Below, piece by piece: positions 33,962 through 49,322 of a stretch of 64,000 nt of DNA (its first letter is position 1; each line of letters begins with the position of its first letter). A model generated the notes under the pieces. That model saw only the letters and a program-made list of their open reading frames with translations, did no database searches and had not been told where the DNA came from. Origin of the DNA: Bacteroidaceae bacterium (lineage in GTDB: Bacteria; Bacteroidota; Bacteroidia; Bacteroidales; Bacteroidaceae); NCBI GenBank assembly GCA_017548075.1, contig JAFYNL010000017.1, positions 1 through 64,000 on the forward strand. The letters run 5' to 3'. The position numbers and the translations under genes were made by a program.

Positions 33962-36217
33962 TTAATTGAAGAAGTTCCAACTGACACCAAAGTGGATTGT
34001 CATCGGGTTGATAGGATAGTGTGGCACGAGGAAAGAATGACCTGAACCTGCATTAACATGACGCAGAGAAACATATATGCGACAATGTTTAAGATGCAGA
34101 TTGGCATAGGCACCAATAATGGGATAATTGCCTATCTTCATTCGCTCGTGGGTTGCATCCTGCACGGCAAACTGTTGAATGGCAGGACAGTAATCAGGAG
34201 CATAGTAGGAAGTAAAATAACGCATATCTCCACCTATCTGTACTCGCAGCACTTTGGCAATGCCAATGCGGAAAAGCAAGTAGAGATTAGAGTAGATATT
34301 GAGCTTGGGTAGTGGCAAAGCATCCTGATTGCTGCTCGTTTGATAGCTTATTTGATTGTCCCAATGAATTACCTTCCAGTTCAAATCCTGAGCAAGTGTG
34401 GCACCGAAGACTTGTACGCTACTAGCTTGATTAACGCCAACTGCATGGCTGAAGTCGGTAGGTATGATGCTTCCCGCATCTTTCCCTTCGAACAAGGTAT
34501 TCTGCATACCGAAGTAGGTGTAGTTCGATACGTTCTCGAAACCGATATGTAATCTTGTTCCAAACTTCTTGAGACGTAAAGCGCCGTCAATCTTGAAGCG
34601 CACTTCACGACTGAGGTCATCGTTGTCCCACCAAGTGCTCTGCGAATGATAGTGGCGGAAGAAGAATGTTGGTTTGCGATGCATGAAGTTGGCGTGAACG
34701 TCGGCTACAAGGGTGTCTCGACCAAGTCGTAGGTTCAGGTCGGTCTTGCCATCGATGCTTAAGTCGCCCATATGTTCACCGACGAGCCAAACCTCGGCAG
34801 ATGTGTTGAAGTGGAAACGAGAGCCTTGTGTGCGAGCAAGTTCGCCACCCACAGAAATGTCGCTTTCTGTGTAACGTGTCATACCTCCTTGTCCATCCAT
34901 TAGCTTGTAGGTGCGTAGCTTGTGAGTGCCGAATAGCGTAATGCCCATGGCTGCCCATTTGTTAAAGCCTTCGCGAAGAGCTATGCCGAAAGTGTTACGA
35001 ATAGAAAGAGCTCTCGTCAGATCCTTCATCTCATTACCTTTGCCAAAGTAATTGTTTGTGTAGTAGTTTTCGGTTGTGTTATGTGCCAAATATTCATGCT
35101 TGAGATTGCTTACATCAAGTGTATGAATGAGGCTTGTAACAGGGATGAATTCCTTGGGAATCTCTTGTTTGTCGTTCCAAACTTGCATGAGCGAATCAAG
35201 CATCAACCTACGTGCTAAGGTGTCTTCCCGAAGTTCCATTCGTATGCTGTCAGGCAAGTCAGATAGGAGTTCTGAGGCGGAAGGTGGGATAGGCTTCAAC
35301 GAGTCGGGCACCTCAATGATGCGTGTAAAGCCGAGATTGTAGCGGTGTGTCAGATAATAATGTTGCTCGTGGTTGCGGTTCCATGTTTGGCTGAGCATTG
35401 TGGGAATGTTACTCGAGCTGTATGTCTGTCCGAAACTCAAGGGGTCTTCAATATATCTGTCATCTTCAATACCGCCGTTCTCACCCATCTTCATGTGGTT
35501 GATGCCGGCATAAGCATGCAGATTGTATCGCTCACCCCGATAATAGCCATAGAAAGTGCTTCCAAACATACTATTTGGCTGAGCATAGTAATAGCCGACA
35601 CCATAGCTGTAGTCAATCTTGAAGCCCAAACCTGCTTGTTTGTTGATGTTTGTAGCGAAGTAACCTCGAACTCTATCTTCACCCGTTTGCCTGTTGCCGC
35701 AAGAATGATAGGCTAGGTTTGTGATAGGACTCTTTGTATTGGTGAAACGGAAATCCTGTAGCGAACTCCGGAAGAAGCTAAGAGGTTGCAGGAAGAGGAA
35801 CTCGTCGGAAGTATTCTCTCGATTGAAGTACAGACGACTCAAACGCGGAGAACCGATATTGGCAAGGTAGTTATACTCGCCGGCATAGCCGTCTGTGGCA
35901 TTCCACTTTTGGAAGTCATGCACCACAGTATCATTGTTCTCCGCATCGACGATTGTGCCGAGTCGAGGCTCTAACACCCATTGGAACTGTCCGATAGGAA
36001 TGTTCTTCTCGCCTTTGTGCTTCGTCGTATCGCGCCCCCAAGTTGTGCGATTGCCTGCTCCATCAACATAGGAGCCGTTTTCGGGAGCCACAATGAATGT
36101 CTCGCCATCATTGTAAAGAGTGGCATTACTCCCGTCTTGATTGACGCGATGCACTTGTGCTCCTACAGGAAGCATAGAGCATAGGATGAGCAATAATATG
36201 TAGAGCCTTTTGTTCAT
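33962..36217 (-). CDS. Putative porin, outer-membrane beta-barrel (Bacteroidetes type)
   Basis: A 751-residue outer-membrane protein with a signal peptide (MNKRLYILLLILCSMLPVGAQ). The mature protein is rich in alternating aromatic/polar strands ending in aromatic residues (HFGVSWNFFN at the C terminus), as expected for a beta-barrel. It fits the Bacteroidetes 'putative porin' family (Porin_10 type). A helical insertion with many Ser/Asp/Leu residues (SELLSDLPDSIRMELREDT) lies at about 310-345. It probably forms a general or specific outer-membrane pore. Confidence 0.85.
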   Translation of the reverse strand: MNKRLYILLLILCSMLPVGAQVHRVNQDGSNATLYNDGETFIVAPENGSYVDGAGNRTTWGRDTTKHKGEKNIPIGQFQWVLEPRLGTIVDAENNDTVVHDFQKWNATDGYAGEYNYLANIGSPRLSRLYFNRENTSDEFLFLQPLSFFRSSLQDFRFTNTKSPITNLAYHSCGNRQTGEDRVRGYFATNINKQAGLGFKIDYSYGVGYYYAQPNSMFGSTFYGYYRGERYNLHAYAGINHMKMGENGGIEDDRYIEDPLSFGQTYSSSNIPTMLSQTWNRNHEQHYYLTHRYNLGFTRIIEVPDSLKPIPPSASELLSDLPDSIRMELREDTLARRLMLDSLMQVWNDKQEIPKEFIPVTSLIHTLDVSNLKHEYLAHNTTENYYTNNYFGKGNEMKDLTRALSIRNTFGIALREGFNKWAAMGITLFGTHKLRTYKLMDGQGGMTRYTESDISVGGELARTQGSRFHFNTSAEVWLVGEHMGDLSIDGKTDLNLRLGRDTLVADVHANFMHRKPTFFFRHYHSQSTWWDNDDLSREVRFKIDGALRLKKFGTRLHIGFENVSNYTYFGMQNTLFEGKDAGSIIPTDFSHAVGVNQASSVQVFGATLAQDLNWKVIHWDNQISYQTSSNQDALPLPKLNIYSNLYLLFRIGIAKVLRVQIGGDMRYFTSYYAPDYCPAIQQFAVQDATHERMKIGNYPIIGAYANLHLKHCRIYVSLRHVNAGSGHSFLVPHYPINPMTIHFGVSWNFFN

Positions 36218-36218
36218 A

Positions 36219-36452
36219 TTAGAGAAGACGCAACACGAATTCTATTACTTTGAACACCATTCCGATAGCAATGACGACGAGAGCTGGCATGTGATTCTTT
36301 CCGCCAAAGAAGTACATAGCAAGTCCGATGGCTGCTAAGACGAGGAAGAGCGCGTTGAGTATGGCTCTGACCTTAGTGGAGTCGTGTCGCCCAGCTCGTT
36401 TCTTGCGAATGCGCTCCACTTGTTCTTCGAGGGAAAGTTCTTCCTTGTTCAT
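36219..36452 (-). CDS. Small two-helix membrane protein
   Basis: A 77-residue protein with a charged N-terminal segment (EELSLEEQVERIRKKRAG) and two membrane helices (about 30-48 and 55-74). I do not recognise the family, although similar small proteins often sit beside porin genes in Bacteroidales. It lies 1 bp upstream of the porin gene, so they are probably translated together. Confidence 0.7.
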   Translation of the reverse strand: MNKEELSLEEQVERIRKKRAGRHDSTKVRAILNALFLVLAAIGLAMYFFGGKNHMPALVVIAIGMVFKVIEFVLRLL

Positions 36453-36471
36453 TATTATATTATAATGTTGG

Positions 36472-40242
<3,771 letters not shown>

Positions 40243-40260
<18 letters not shown>

Positions 40261-41400
40261 TCCCTCTTCAGGAACCCATTCCTCGGCAGGCTTGACGACA
40301 CTCTTGTATTCGCCGTCCTTAAGGCTCTTCCTGGCTGGTGCCGGCGTACTGCTACTACTGTAAGAACGGGCACTTCCTCGATATTGATTCCATCGGTTCA
40401 TGATGAGTCGGACATAAGCCTCCGTCTCGCTTCCACGCATATAACCGTTCAAAACATCCGGATCTCGGTAGTATTGGGGCTCGGAAAGGTGCAGAATAAA
40501 GGGGGCTACATCTTGCCAGACTTGATGATTTCGCCCGTTCTTTCGAGCCAAAGTCTGAGCATCTTGAACGTGCCCAACGCCTCCATTATAGGCCGCAAGC
40601 GTGAATCGGATACGCTCTTCGCCGTCCTTAATGTCCGCAAACGACTGGCTGACCTTCCTGATATAACGAGCCGAAGCCGAAATGTTCTGCTCTGGATCGA
40701 ACCGTTTATCCCTGGGAACTCCCATTGCATCTGCAGTCGAGGGCATCAACTGCATGAGTCCCATCGCTCCCATCGAAGAGACTGCATTGGGGTCGAAACC
40801 TGATTCCTGATAACATATCGCAGCCAAAAGTCGCCAATCCCAACCGGCAGAACTACTGTATTTGCGAAAGAGATCGTCGTAGGCGGAGATAATTCCGTGA
40901 GCGGCATCCTGCATGACTGGCCGCATTCGACGTTTCACAGTAACGGTCACATTGTTGGCCTTACTCTCAATTTGATGAATGCGTTCAGGCTTCCACCACT
41001 CTGCAATCGCCTTTTTCAGTAGGGATTCACCCTCTCGAACCTGCCATTTCGGCATTTCGAGGGCAATGAAGTCAATCTCTCCAGCCTCCAATCTCTTCAA
41101 AAGAGTCGCGGTATCAGGGGAAATCTCCATTTGTACGACGACTCCGATACTTTGTGCAAAGGCTTCTGCAAGCTTGAATTGCAGGCCCATTCCTTTGCCG
41201 TGATACTCGTAATAAGTGTCTGGCCCGCTCAAAGTTCCCGCAATAATCGTACCGCTAGCCTGTATTTCGTGGAGGTCGTAATACTGCAAAGTGTCCGTCT
41301 TCTCTTCTTCTGTCGCAAAGAGAACAGAAGTGTCTTTCTCCTGTTTAACGGTACAAGCGACAAACAGGAAAAGCAGAGAAAAGACGACAGAATACTTCAA
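40243..41400 (-). CDS. MltF-like lytic murein transglycosylase, lipoprotein
   Basis: A peptidoglycan-cleaving enzyme of 385 residues. It has a lipoprotein signal (FLFVAC, Cys16) and an N-terminal solute-binding-protein-like domain (about 45-155: SGTIIAGTLSGPDTYYEYHG, GLQFKLAEAFA). The C-terminal SLT domain has catalytic Glu199 in ICYQESGFDP, followed by GAMGLMQLMP and AAYNGGVGH. The start is a TTG at 41400; an in-frame stop lies shortly upstream and no ATG fits. The last three codons and the stop (NDPS region) lie inside repeat element E. Confidence 0.92.
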
Positions 41401-41411
41401 GTTCAGGAGTC

Positions 41412-42023
41412 TTATGGCTTTATTCTATGAATAATGTATGTCCTCATGATCTCGATGGCCTGCTTGTTCTCTCCGCCTTGCGGGATAATCAGGTCGGCAT
41501 AACGCTTCGTAGGCTCGATAAACTCTTCGTGCATCGGCTTGAGGACATCGCGATAACGGTCGAGAACCATTTGTGTGGTGCGTCCTCTCTCTACCGTATC
41601 TCGCTGAATAACGCGGATAAGTCGTTCATCGGGGTCAGCATCTACGAAGATCTTCAAGTCCATGAGGTCGCGCAACTGCTTCTTCCACAAGGCCATAATG
41701 CCTTCGATGATGATGACTTCGCAAGGCTCGATGTGGACAGTTTCCGGCAGACGATTGCTGATGAGGTAGCTGTAAGTGGGTTGCTCGATGCTTCTCCCTT
41801 CTCGCAAAGCCTGGATTTGTTGGGTAAGAAGCTTCCAGTCGAAGGCGTCAGGATGGTCGAAATTGATGCGACGACGCTCTTCTGGAGTGAGATGAGTAGT
41901 GTCGTTGTAGTACGAATCCTGCGGGATGAGCGCCACTCTATCTGTAGGAAGTGTTTCGATAATCTTCTTTACGACTGTTGTTTTGCCAGAGCCTGTGCCT
42001 CCAGCTATGCCGATGATATACAT
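41412..42023 (-). CDS. udk: Uridine kinase
   Basis: Phosphorylates uridine and cytidine in pyrimidine salvage. It has 203 residues, the usual length. The P-loop is GGTGSGKTT (8-16). The substrate-binding segments DSYYNDTTHLTPEERRRINFD-like (core NFDHPDAFDW) and VIIEGIMALW are present, as is VERGRTTQMVLDRYRDVLKPMH. It is 1 bp from the fucosidase gene upstream and 11 bp from mltF downstream. Confidence 0.96.
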   Translation of the reverse strand: MYIIGIAGGTGSGKTTVVKKIIETLPTDRVALIPQDSYYNDTTHLTPEERRRINFDHPDAFDWKLLTQQIQALREGRSIEQPTYSYLISNRLPETVHIEPCEVIIIEGIMALWKKQLRDLMDLKIFVDADPDERLIRVIQRDTVERGRTTQMVLDRYRDVLKPMHEEFIEPTKRYADLIIPQGGENKQAIEIMRTYIIHRIKP

Positions 42024-42024
42024 A

Positions 42025-43326
42025 TTATTTTAGTGTTGCTTTTAGGATGCAATCAGTTGTTTCAGGTTGTTTTGGCAGGAAGATGCGATAACCTTCCTTT
42101 TCGCGTTTGAACTTCAAAGGTGTTCCGTCGCTAAACATACTGACCTTCGAGAGTTTCCGTTCTGTAAGTGGAAGGAAGAGTTGTCCGTCCTCTACCTTAT
42201 TAAGAATATGTATGAAGAGGTCTTTCCCCTTTTGTGTCGTCACACCCCAATCTTGCGGAGGAACGCATCCACCTCGAGTTTCATAGATGGTCGAGCCATT
42301 GACTTTCATAAACTCACCAATCTGCTTGAGTCTTTCAACTGCTTGATCGGGCAGTTTTCCATCGGGTCGAGGGCCGATATTCAACAGGAAGTTGGCATTC
42401 AGACCTGCAGCCGTGACGAGCTTTCGAATGAGTTCATCGCCACTTTTATAGTTCTTGTCGGTAATGCTATAACCCCAAGTGTTGTTCATCGTCATGCAAG
42501 TCTCAAGGGGAAGCTGTGATATAACCTCTTCTCCATTGAAGCCTGCGGTATTTTGTCCCGGCAGATCTTGCTCGAATAACTGAAAGTCTTCGAGTCCGAT
42601 AGGCGAGCCATGATGGTTGTTACCAATAAGGCAAGTGGGCTGCAAACGCTTGATGAGGGCGTATTGCTCCTCGAGTCGCCAGTCGAATTCCTTCTCTTTG
42701 TGGTCCCACATGCCGTCGAACCAAATGGCTCCAATCGGGCCATAATTGGTCAGAAGCTCAGTCAACTGACGATTCATGAAAGCATAATAGCTATCCCAAT
42801 TCGTGGTGGCTGGGTCGTGAGGGCAGTTCTTGCAGATTCCCGTCGGGTAGTCTGTCCGCTGCCAATCCATGTGGCTGTAGTAGAAATGGAGTTTGAGACC
42901 TTGTTCTCTGCAAGCCTCTGCGAGCATACCCACCACATCTTTCCCGTAAGGAGTGGCTTCGACGATATTATAAGGACTTGCCTTCGTTGCCCACATCGAA
43001 AAGCCGTCATGATGCCTGCTGGTAAAGGTAACGTATTGAGCACCAGCCTCTTTGAAGAGTTTTGTCCATTCGCGAGCATCGAACTGGGCAGGATAGAAGC
43101 CTCCAGCTAGCTTTGCATATTCGTCGCGATCAAGGTGGCGATTGTGCATTACCCATTCTCCATCGGCCAACATAGAATAGATGCCCCAATGGAGGAAGAT
43201 GCCGAACTTGCGGTCTTGAAACTCTTCCCTGATGCGTTTTGTCTCGTCGCTCAGGGTAGAGAGGCTTTGTGCTGAGACTGAAAGAACCAGCAGAAGAAGG
43301 GAAAGAGACGTGAGTAAGCGCTTCAT
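42025..43326 (-). CDS. GH29 alpha-L-fucosidase
   Basis: Secreted enzyme that releases terminal alpha-L-fucose. It has 433 residues and a signal peptide (MKRLLTSLSLLLLVLSVSAQ). GH29 hallmarks are FGIFLHWGIYS, TSRHHDGFSMWATKASPYN and the nucleophile Asp204 in IWFDGMWD. The acid/base is less certain, as is usual in GH29. The ATG at 43326 begins a proper signal peptide; the upstream in-frame codon would place the start inside a terminator hairpin. Together with the GH2 beta-galactosidase it suggests degradation of fucosylated galactosides. Confidence 0.95.
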   Translation of the reverse strand: MKRLLTSLSLLLLVLSVSAQSLSTLSDETKRIREEFQDRKFGIFLHWGIYSMLADGEWVMHNRHLDRDEYAKLAGGFYPAQFDAREWTKLFKEAGAQYVTFTSRHHDGFSMWATKASPYNIVEATPYGKDVVGMLAEACREQGLKLHFYYSHMDWQRTDYPTGICKNCPHDPATTNWDSYYAFMNRQLTELLTNYGPIGAIWFDGMWDHKEKEFDWRLEEQYALIKRLQPTCLIGNNHHGSPIGLEDFQLFEQDLPGQNTAGFNGEEVISQLPLETCMTMNNTWGYSITDKNYKSGDELIRKLVTAAGLNANFLLNIGPRPDGKLPDQAVERLKQIGEFMKVNGSTIYETRGGCVPPQDWGVTTQKGKDLFIHILNKVEDGQLFLPLTERKLSKVSMFSDGTPLKFKREKEGYRIFLPKQPETTDCILKATLK

Positions 43327-43340
43327 GTTATTAGTAAAGA

Positions 43341-43364
43341 GCCCCACCCAAAAGGGTGAGGCTG
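43341..43364 (-). terminator. Terminator hairpin between nucleotidyltransferase and fucosidase genes
   Basis: On the - strand, AGCCTCACCC and GGGTGGGGCT form a 10-bp stem with a TTTT loop, followed by CTTTACT. It lies 8 bp after the nucleotidyltransferase stop. Confidence 0.65.
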
Positions 43365-43371
43365 GTTTGTA

Positions 43372-44286
43372 TTAGAACATCTGAGCGGGATATTGACCTG
43401 CTTCGTGAAGCGCAGCAAGCTTTGCAACAACTTCAGGACGGTCTTCAGGATAGGTCACACCAAACCATTTGCTGGTTGTGTCGAGCACTTCGCAAGTGGC
43501 CTGACCTGTTTTAATCAGGTGGTCGACCATCAGAGGAATGAAGAACTCGCTCTTGAGGTTTGCCTGATTCTTCGGGTCAGAAAGGAACTTCTTAAAGAAG
43601 TCTTCGCTATACTTAAAGTAGTCTGGAGTGAATCCCCAGAAGTTCATGCTGACGGGAGTGGTGTCAGGGATGCTTACCCATTCGTCGTTCTCATCGAGAT
43701 ACTGCACGACACCATTGTGGCGTTCAATCTTTGTGCGCTCAACAACGCCAGTAAGCAAGTGTGTTTGCTCGTCGTTTTCGCAGATGCCGCGACTAACTGT
43801 TCCGCTCTCGCTCAAAGTGTTATCTACGCGGAAGCCCACCATAGCATACTTGCCGGTGCTGCCTTCGGGAAGCTCGCTAAGGAACTTCGCCATTACACGG
43901 AAAGCGTCACGATCATAGAAGTCATCGCAGTTGAGGACTGCGAAAGGCTCGTTGATGACGTCCTTACCCATCATTACGGCGTGGTTTGTACCCCAAGGTT
44001 TCTGCCTTCCTTCAGGGACTGTGAAGCCTTCGGGAAGTGCGTCGAGACTCTGGAAACAGAGTTCACAAGGCACATGACCCTCGTACTTAGAGAGGATTTG
44101 GGTGCGGAACTGGTCCTCGAAATCACGTCGAATGACCCAAACTATCTTGCCGAAGCCGGCCTGAATAGCATCATAAATGCTATAATCCATGATGCTTTGT
44201 CCCTGAGGACCCAGCGTATCAAGCTGCTTAAGGCCGCCGTAACGGCTTCCCATACCTGCAGCTAGGAGGAAAAGTGTCGGTTTCAT
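43372..44286 (-). CDS. Sugar nucleotidyltransferase family protein
   Basis: A 304-residue nucleotidyltransferase (GT-A-like fold). The N-terminal signature is LLAAGMGSRYGGLKQ, with FAVLNCDDFYDRDAF supplying the metal-binding aspartates. It belongs to a group common in Bacteroidetes that is often annotated simply as nucleotidyltransferase. The nucleotide and sugar cannot be assigned, and it is shorter and different from GalU and RmlA. No membrane segment is present. Confidence 0.85.
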   Translation of the reverse strand: MKPTLFLLAAGMGSRYGGLKQLDTLGPQGQSIMDYSIYDAIQAGFGKIVWVIRRDFEDQFRTQILSKYEGHVPCELCFQSLDALPEGFTVPEGRQKPWGTNHAVMMGKDVINEPFAVLNCDDFYDRDAFRVMAKFLSELPEGSTGKYAMVGFRVDNTLSESGTVSRGICENDEQTHLLTGVVERTKIERHNGVVQYLDENDEWVSIPDTTPVSMNFWGFTPDYFKYSEDFFKKFLSDPKNQANLKSEFFIPLMVDHLIKTGQATCEVLDTTSKWFGVTYPEDRPEVVAKLAALHEAGQYPAQMF

Positions 44287-44310
44287 ATTATCCTTTTTTA
44301 GTGTCTAACT

Positions 44311-46662
<2,352 letters not shown>

Positions 46663-46666
<4 letters not shown>

Positions 46667-47268
46667 GCGATCTCCTCCTTTCTCTTCTCCTGAAGTGACT
46701 TTAGAATCTTCTGTGACGACTTGCTGAGGTTTTCCTCGTCCTCCATGAAACGCTTGATCTTACGCACAGCTTCCTGGAAACCAGGGATTTGAACCTTCTC
46801 GAAGAGGTTGACCTTCTGAGTCGTTTTTCTTCGTGCATGATCCAAGAGGTGCAGCTTTGCGAAGACGAATTCGCGTTCTACGGCAGTCTTCGCAAGCCCT
46901 TGCAGGAGCTTGATTCCGTCGAAATACCACTTCGGAGCGCTGAACAAACCGAAGGGTTTCACTTTGAGACTGATGTTGTCGAGCACAGGAACTCTGACGC
47001 CGGCAACTTTCTTGACGCTCAACTTCACATCGTCCAAGCTGACGAGCGAAGTGTCGAACTCGCCCCAAAGTGCATACATCCGCTCGTAACCGGCGATTTG
47101 ACTTTGCAGTTTTCGCTCCAGTTCTTCGGCCTCTTCCTTGCATTTCTTGACCTCAAGTCGCAGAGCCGTTTCCTTGCTCTTAATGATTGGAAGGGTGCGT
47201 TGACGCATCTTCAGAGCCTTCTCAATCTGTTGCAGCGAGGTCTTATTATATTGAAACTTTATCGCCAT
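46663..47268 (-). CDS. V-type ATP synthase subunit D (central stalk)
   Basis: A 201-residue central-stalk subunit, nearly all helical with long N- and C-terminal coiled coils (KFQYNKTSLQQIEKALKMRQ and RKTTQKVNLFEKVQIPGFQE). The NLFEKVQIPG motif is diagnostic for the V-type D subunit. It is the first gene of a D-I-K unit with its own promoter at 47308. The catalytic subunits A and B and the peripheral subunits are not in this window. Confidence 0.95.
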
Positions 47269-47307
47269 TCTTTATGTCTGTCGTTTCTCTTTTGCCAAAT
47301 ACGGGCG

Positions 47308-47315
47308 CAAAGGTA
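47308..47315 (-). promoter_or_regulatory. -7 promoter box for the V-ATPase D-I-K genes
   Basis: Reads TACCTTTG on the - strand, 39 bp before the subunit D ATG. It shows that D-I-K is an independent transcription unit here. Confidence 0.7.
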
Positions 47316-47591
47316 CAAAAAAAATAGGAATATAGAAAGAAGAAACGAAGATTTATTTGAGCGAAATGAAAAAAACAGTTGTGGTATTCGAGTGGATTCG
47401 GCATTGTTTTGTAAAGATTTTGGTGAGGTGAGTGAGTGGAATTAAAGTGGCTCTCTAACTGACTTCGCTTTGAGGAAAGGGGAGAGGGGAATGAGTTTTT
47501 GCCCCTCGAAAAGAGCTAGAAAAGGTAAGATTTCAGGCCTCTCGTAACCCCTTAATACAGAGTCTATTACAAGACAGCTAAGATAAATTGA

Positions 47592-47718
47592 AAATGACGG
47601 CAGTTAAGTTGGCCGATTTAACGTGTTACGTTTGCATTTTTAACGAGTGAAGTTGACCAACTTAACGAGTGAAGTTTGCAATCTTCACAGGTTAACTTTT
47701 GAAACTTCACTAAGGTCT
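47592..47718 (-). repeat. 22-bp-periodic palindromic intergenic element, copy F (diverged)
   Basis: The most diverged copy. Starts at 47619 (TAACGTGTTA), 47641 and 47663 (both TAACGAGTGA) keep the exact 22-bp spacing, and a fourth related block (TTCACAGGTTA) follows at 47684. The left end CAGTTAAGTTGGCC is recognisable. It is the only copy in a divergent intergenic region. Confidence 0.8.
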
Positions 47719-47864
47719 CGAACCCTTTTAACCTTTTGCGTTGGAAATCCTGTCGAGTTAAAGTCGCCGATTTTGTCAAGATATTTTCTTCGCTCGAAAA
47801 GTTTGTCCCACTCTTTTAGCTCAAATTAATCGATAATCTTCTTTATTTATTCAGCAGAAATTAG

Positions 47865-47872
47865 TAACTTTG
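47865..47872 (+). promoter_or_regulatory. -7 promoter box for the glycan cluster
   Basis: TAACTTTG, only 7 bp before the flippase ATG at 47880, so the mRNA would be leaderless or nearly so. Confidence 0.65.
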
Positions 47873-47879
47873 CAGAGCG

Positions 47880-49322
47880 ATGGAAGAGAAATCATTGAAG
47901 GAAAGAACTGCTGGCGGAATGCTTTGGGGCGGGCTGTCGAATGGCTTGATGCAGTTGATGGCAGCCATCTTCGGCTTGGTTCTGCTTCGCTATCTCACGC
48001 CAGACGACTACGGAAAAGTGGCTATGCTGACCATCTTTTCTGCAATTGCCTGCGCCCTTCAAGAGAGCGGATTCATCGCGGCCCTTTGCAATAGACGCGA
48101 GCCGACTCACGAAGAATATAATGCGGTCTTTTGGTTCAACCTCCTGGTAAGTGCCTCGCTCTACATTATATTATGGTTCTGCGCCCCGCTTATCGCTCGA
48201 TTCTATGGAATTCCTGAACTCATTCCGCTTGCAAGAGTGCTTTTCCTGAGTTTCTTCTTCTCAGGTCTTGGAACCGTTCAACGTGCCTATCTCTTTGGAC
48301 ATCTGATGGTTAGGCAGACGAGCATCTGCTCCCTGACGGCTATGCTCCTCTCTGGAATTATTGGCGTAACGATGGCTATGAACGGCTTCGCTTATTGGGC
48401 AATTGTGACGCAGGCAGTCTGCTTTGTCCTCATCACTCAGTTGATGGCCTGGTATTTCTCGAGTTGGAGGCCAACACTCAACTTCGACCTGACTCCTGCT
48501 TGGAAGATGTTTGGCTTCAGTAGCAAGTTGATGCTGACAAATATCGTGAATATCTGCAACCTTCACGCCTTTTCCGTCCTGCTTGGCAAGTTCTTTGGCG
48601 ACCATACTGCAGGCATTTATTCGACTGCCAGAAAGTGGGACGATATGGCTTCGAGCACGATAAACGGAATGGTGACGAGTGTTGCTCAACCCACTTTGGC
48701 ACAAGTGAACGATGAAATTGGCCGTTATCGTCAGGTCTTTCGAAAGATGCTTCGCTTCGTTTGCTTTGTGAGTTTCCCTGCTATGCTCGGCTTGGGATTG
48801 GTGGCGCAAGAGTTCATCTTGCTTGCAGGAGGCGAGAAATGGAGGGAGAGCGGCTTGCTCCTCTCGTTGCTTTGCCTGCATGGAGCCTTCGTTCCCATTA
48901 CCACTCTCTATAGTAATCTTACGATAAGTCGAGGCAGAAGCGGAGTGAATATGGGTTGCACAATTGCTCAATGTCTTGCAGTTTGGGTGGGACTCATCCT
49001 GCTTTATCCTTATGGATTGCTTCCGATGGTAATTTATTTCGTGGCTCTCAACATAGCTTGGCTCGCGATTTGGCAGTGGTTTGCCTGGCGTTTGACTGGC
49101 CTCACCTTCATGGAAGCCCTAAAAGACATTCTGCCTTTCCTCGTTTTCACCCTCGCCGTCCTTACCCTCACTTGGTGGCTCACCAAGGGAATCGAGAACC
49201 TTTGGCTGCTCCTGATAAGTCGTATCCTTATAGCCGCAATCCTATATGCCGGCATAATGTGGGTGAGTGGGGCAAAGATAATGCGAGAAGCTATACATTA
49301 TATATTTAATAGGAAGCTATGA
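47880..49322 (+). CDS. Polysaccharide flippase (Wzx/PST type)
   Basis: A 480-residue membrane protein with about 12-14 helices, of the MOP superfamily that moves lipid-linked oligosaccharides across the inner membrane. The N-terminal signature GGMLWGGLSNGLMQLMAAIF and RYLTPDDYGKVAM is typical of lipopolysaccharide/exopolysaccharide flippases. It is the first gene of a surface-glycan cluster and overlaps the next gene by 4 bp (ATGA). Confidence 0.92.
   Translation: MEEKSLKERTAGGMLWGGLSNGLMQLMAAIFGLVLLRYLTPDDYGKVAMLTIFSAIACALQESGFIAALCNRREPTHEEYNAVFWFNLLVSASLYIILWFCAPLIARFYGIPELIPLARVLFLSFFFSGLGTVQRAYLFGHLMVRQTSICSLTAMLLSGIIGVTMAMNGFAYWAIVTQAVCFVLITQLMAWYFSSWRPTLNFDLTPAWKMFGFSSKLMLTNIVNICNLHAFSVLLGKFFGDHTAGIYSTARKWDDMASSTINGMVTSVAQPTLAQVNDEIGRYRQVFRKMLRFVCFVSFPAMLGLGLVAQEFILLAGGEKWRESGLLLSLLCLHGAFVPITTLYSNLTISRGRSGVNMGCTIAQCLAVWVGLILLYPYGLLPMVIYFVALNIAWLAIWQWFAWRLTGLTFMEALKDILPFLVFTLAVLTLTWWLTKGIENLWLLLISRILIAAILYAGIMWVSGAKIMREAIHYIFNRKL

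Larger units (their letters stand above)
47269..47879. other. 611-bp divergent intergenic region
   Basis: Separates the V-ATPase D-I-K unit (-) from the flippase gene (+). It holds the D promoter (47308-47315), repeat element F (about 47592-47718), the flippase promoter (47865-47872), and a weak hairpin GAGGGG/CCCCTC (47484-47507). The rest, about 350 bp, has no open frame I believe in and no RNA gene I recognise. It may be a rearrangement scar. Confidence 0.6.

Noticed and set aside
47269-47879. RNA gene or small protein in the 611-bp divergent gap
   Set aside because: I could not find a tRNA-like fold, a conserved RNA motif or a credible reading frame; only promoters, a weak hairpin and repeat element F.
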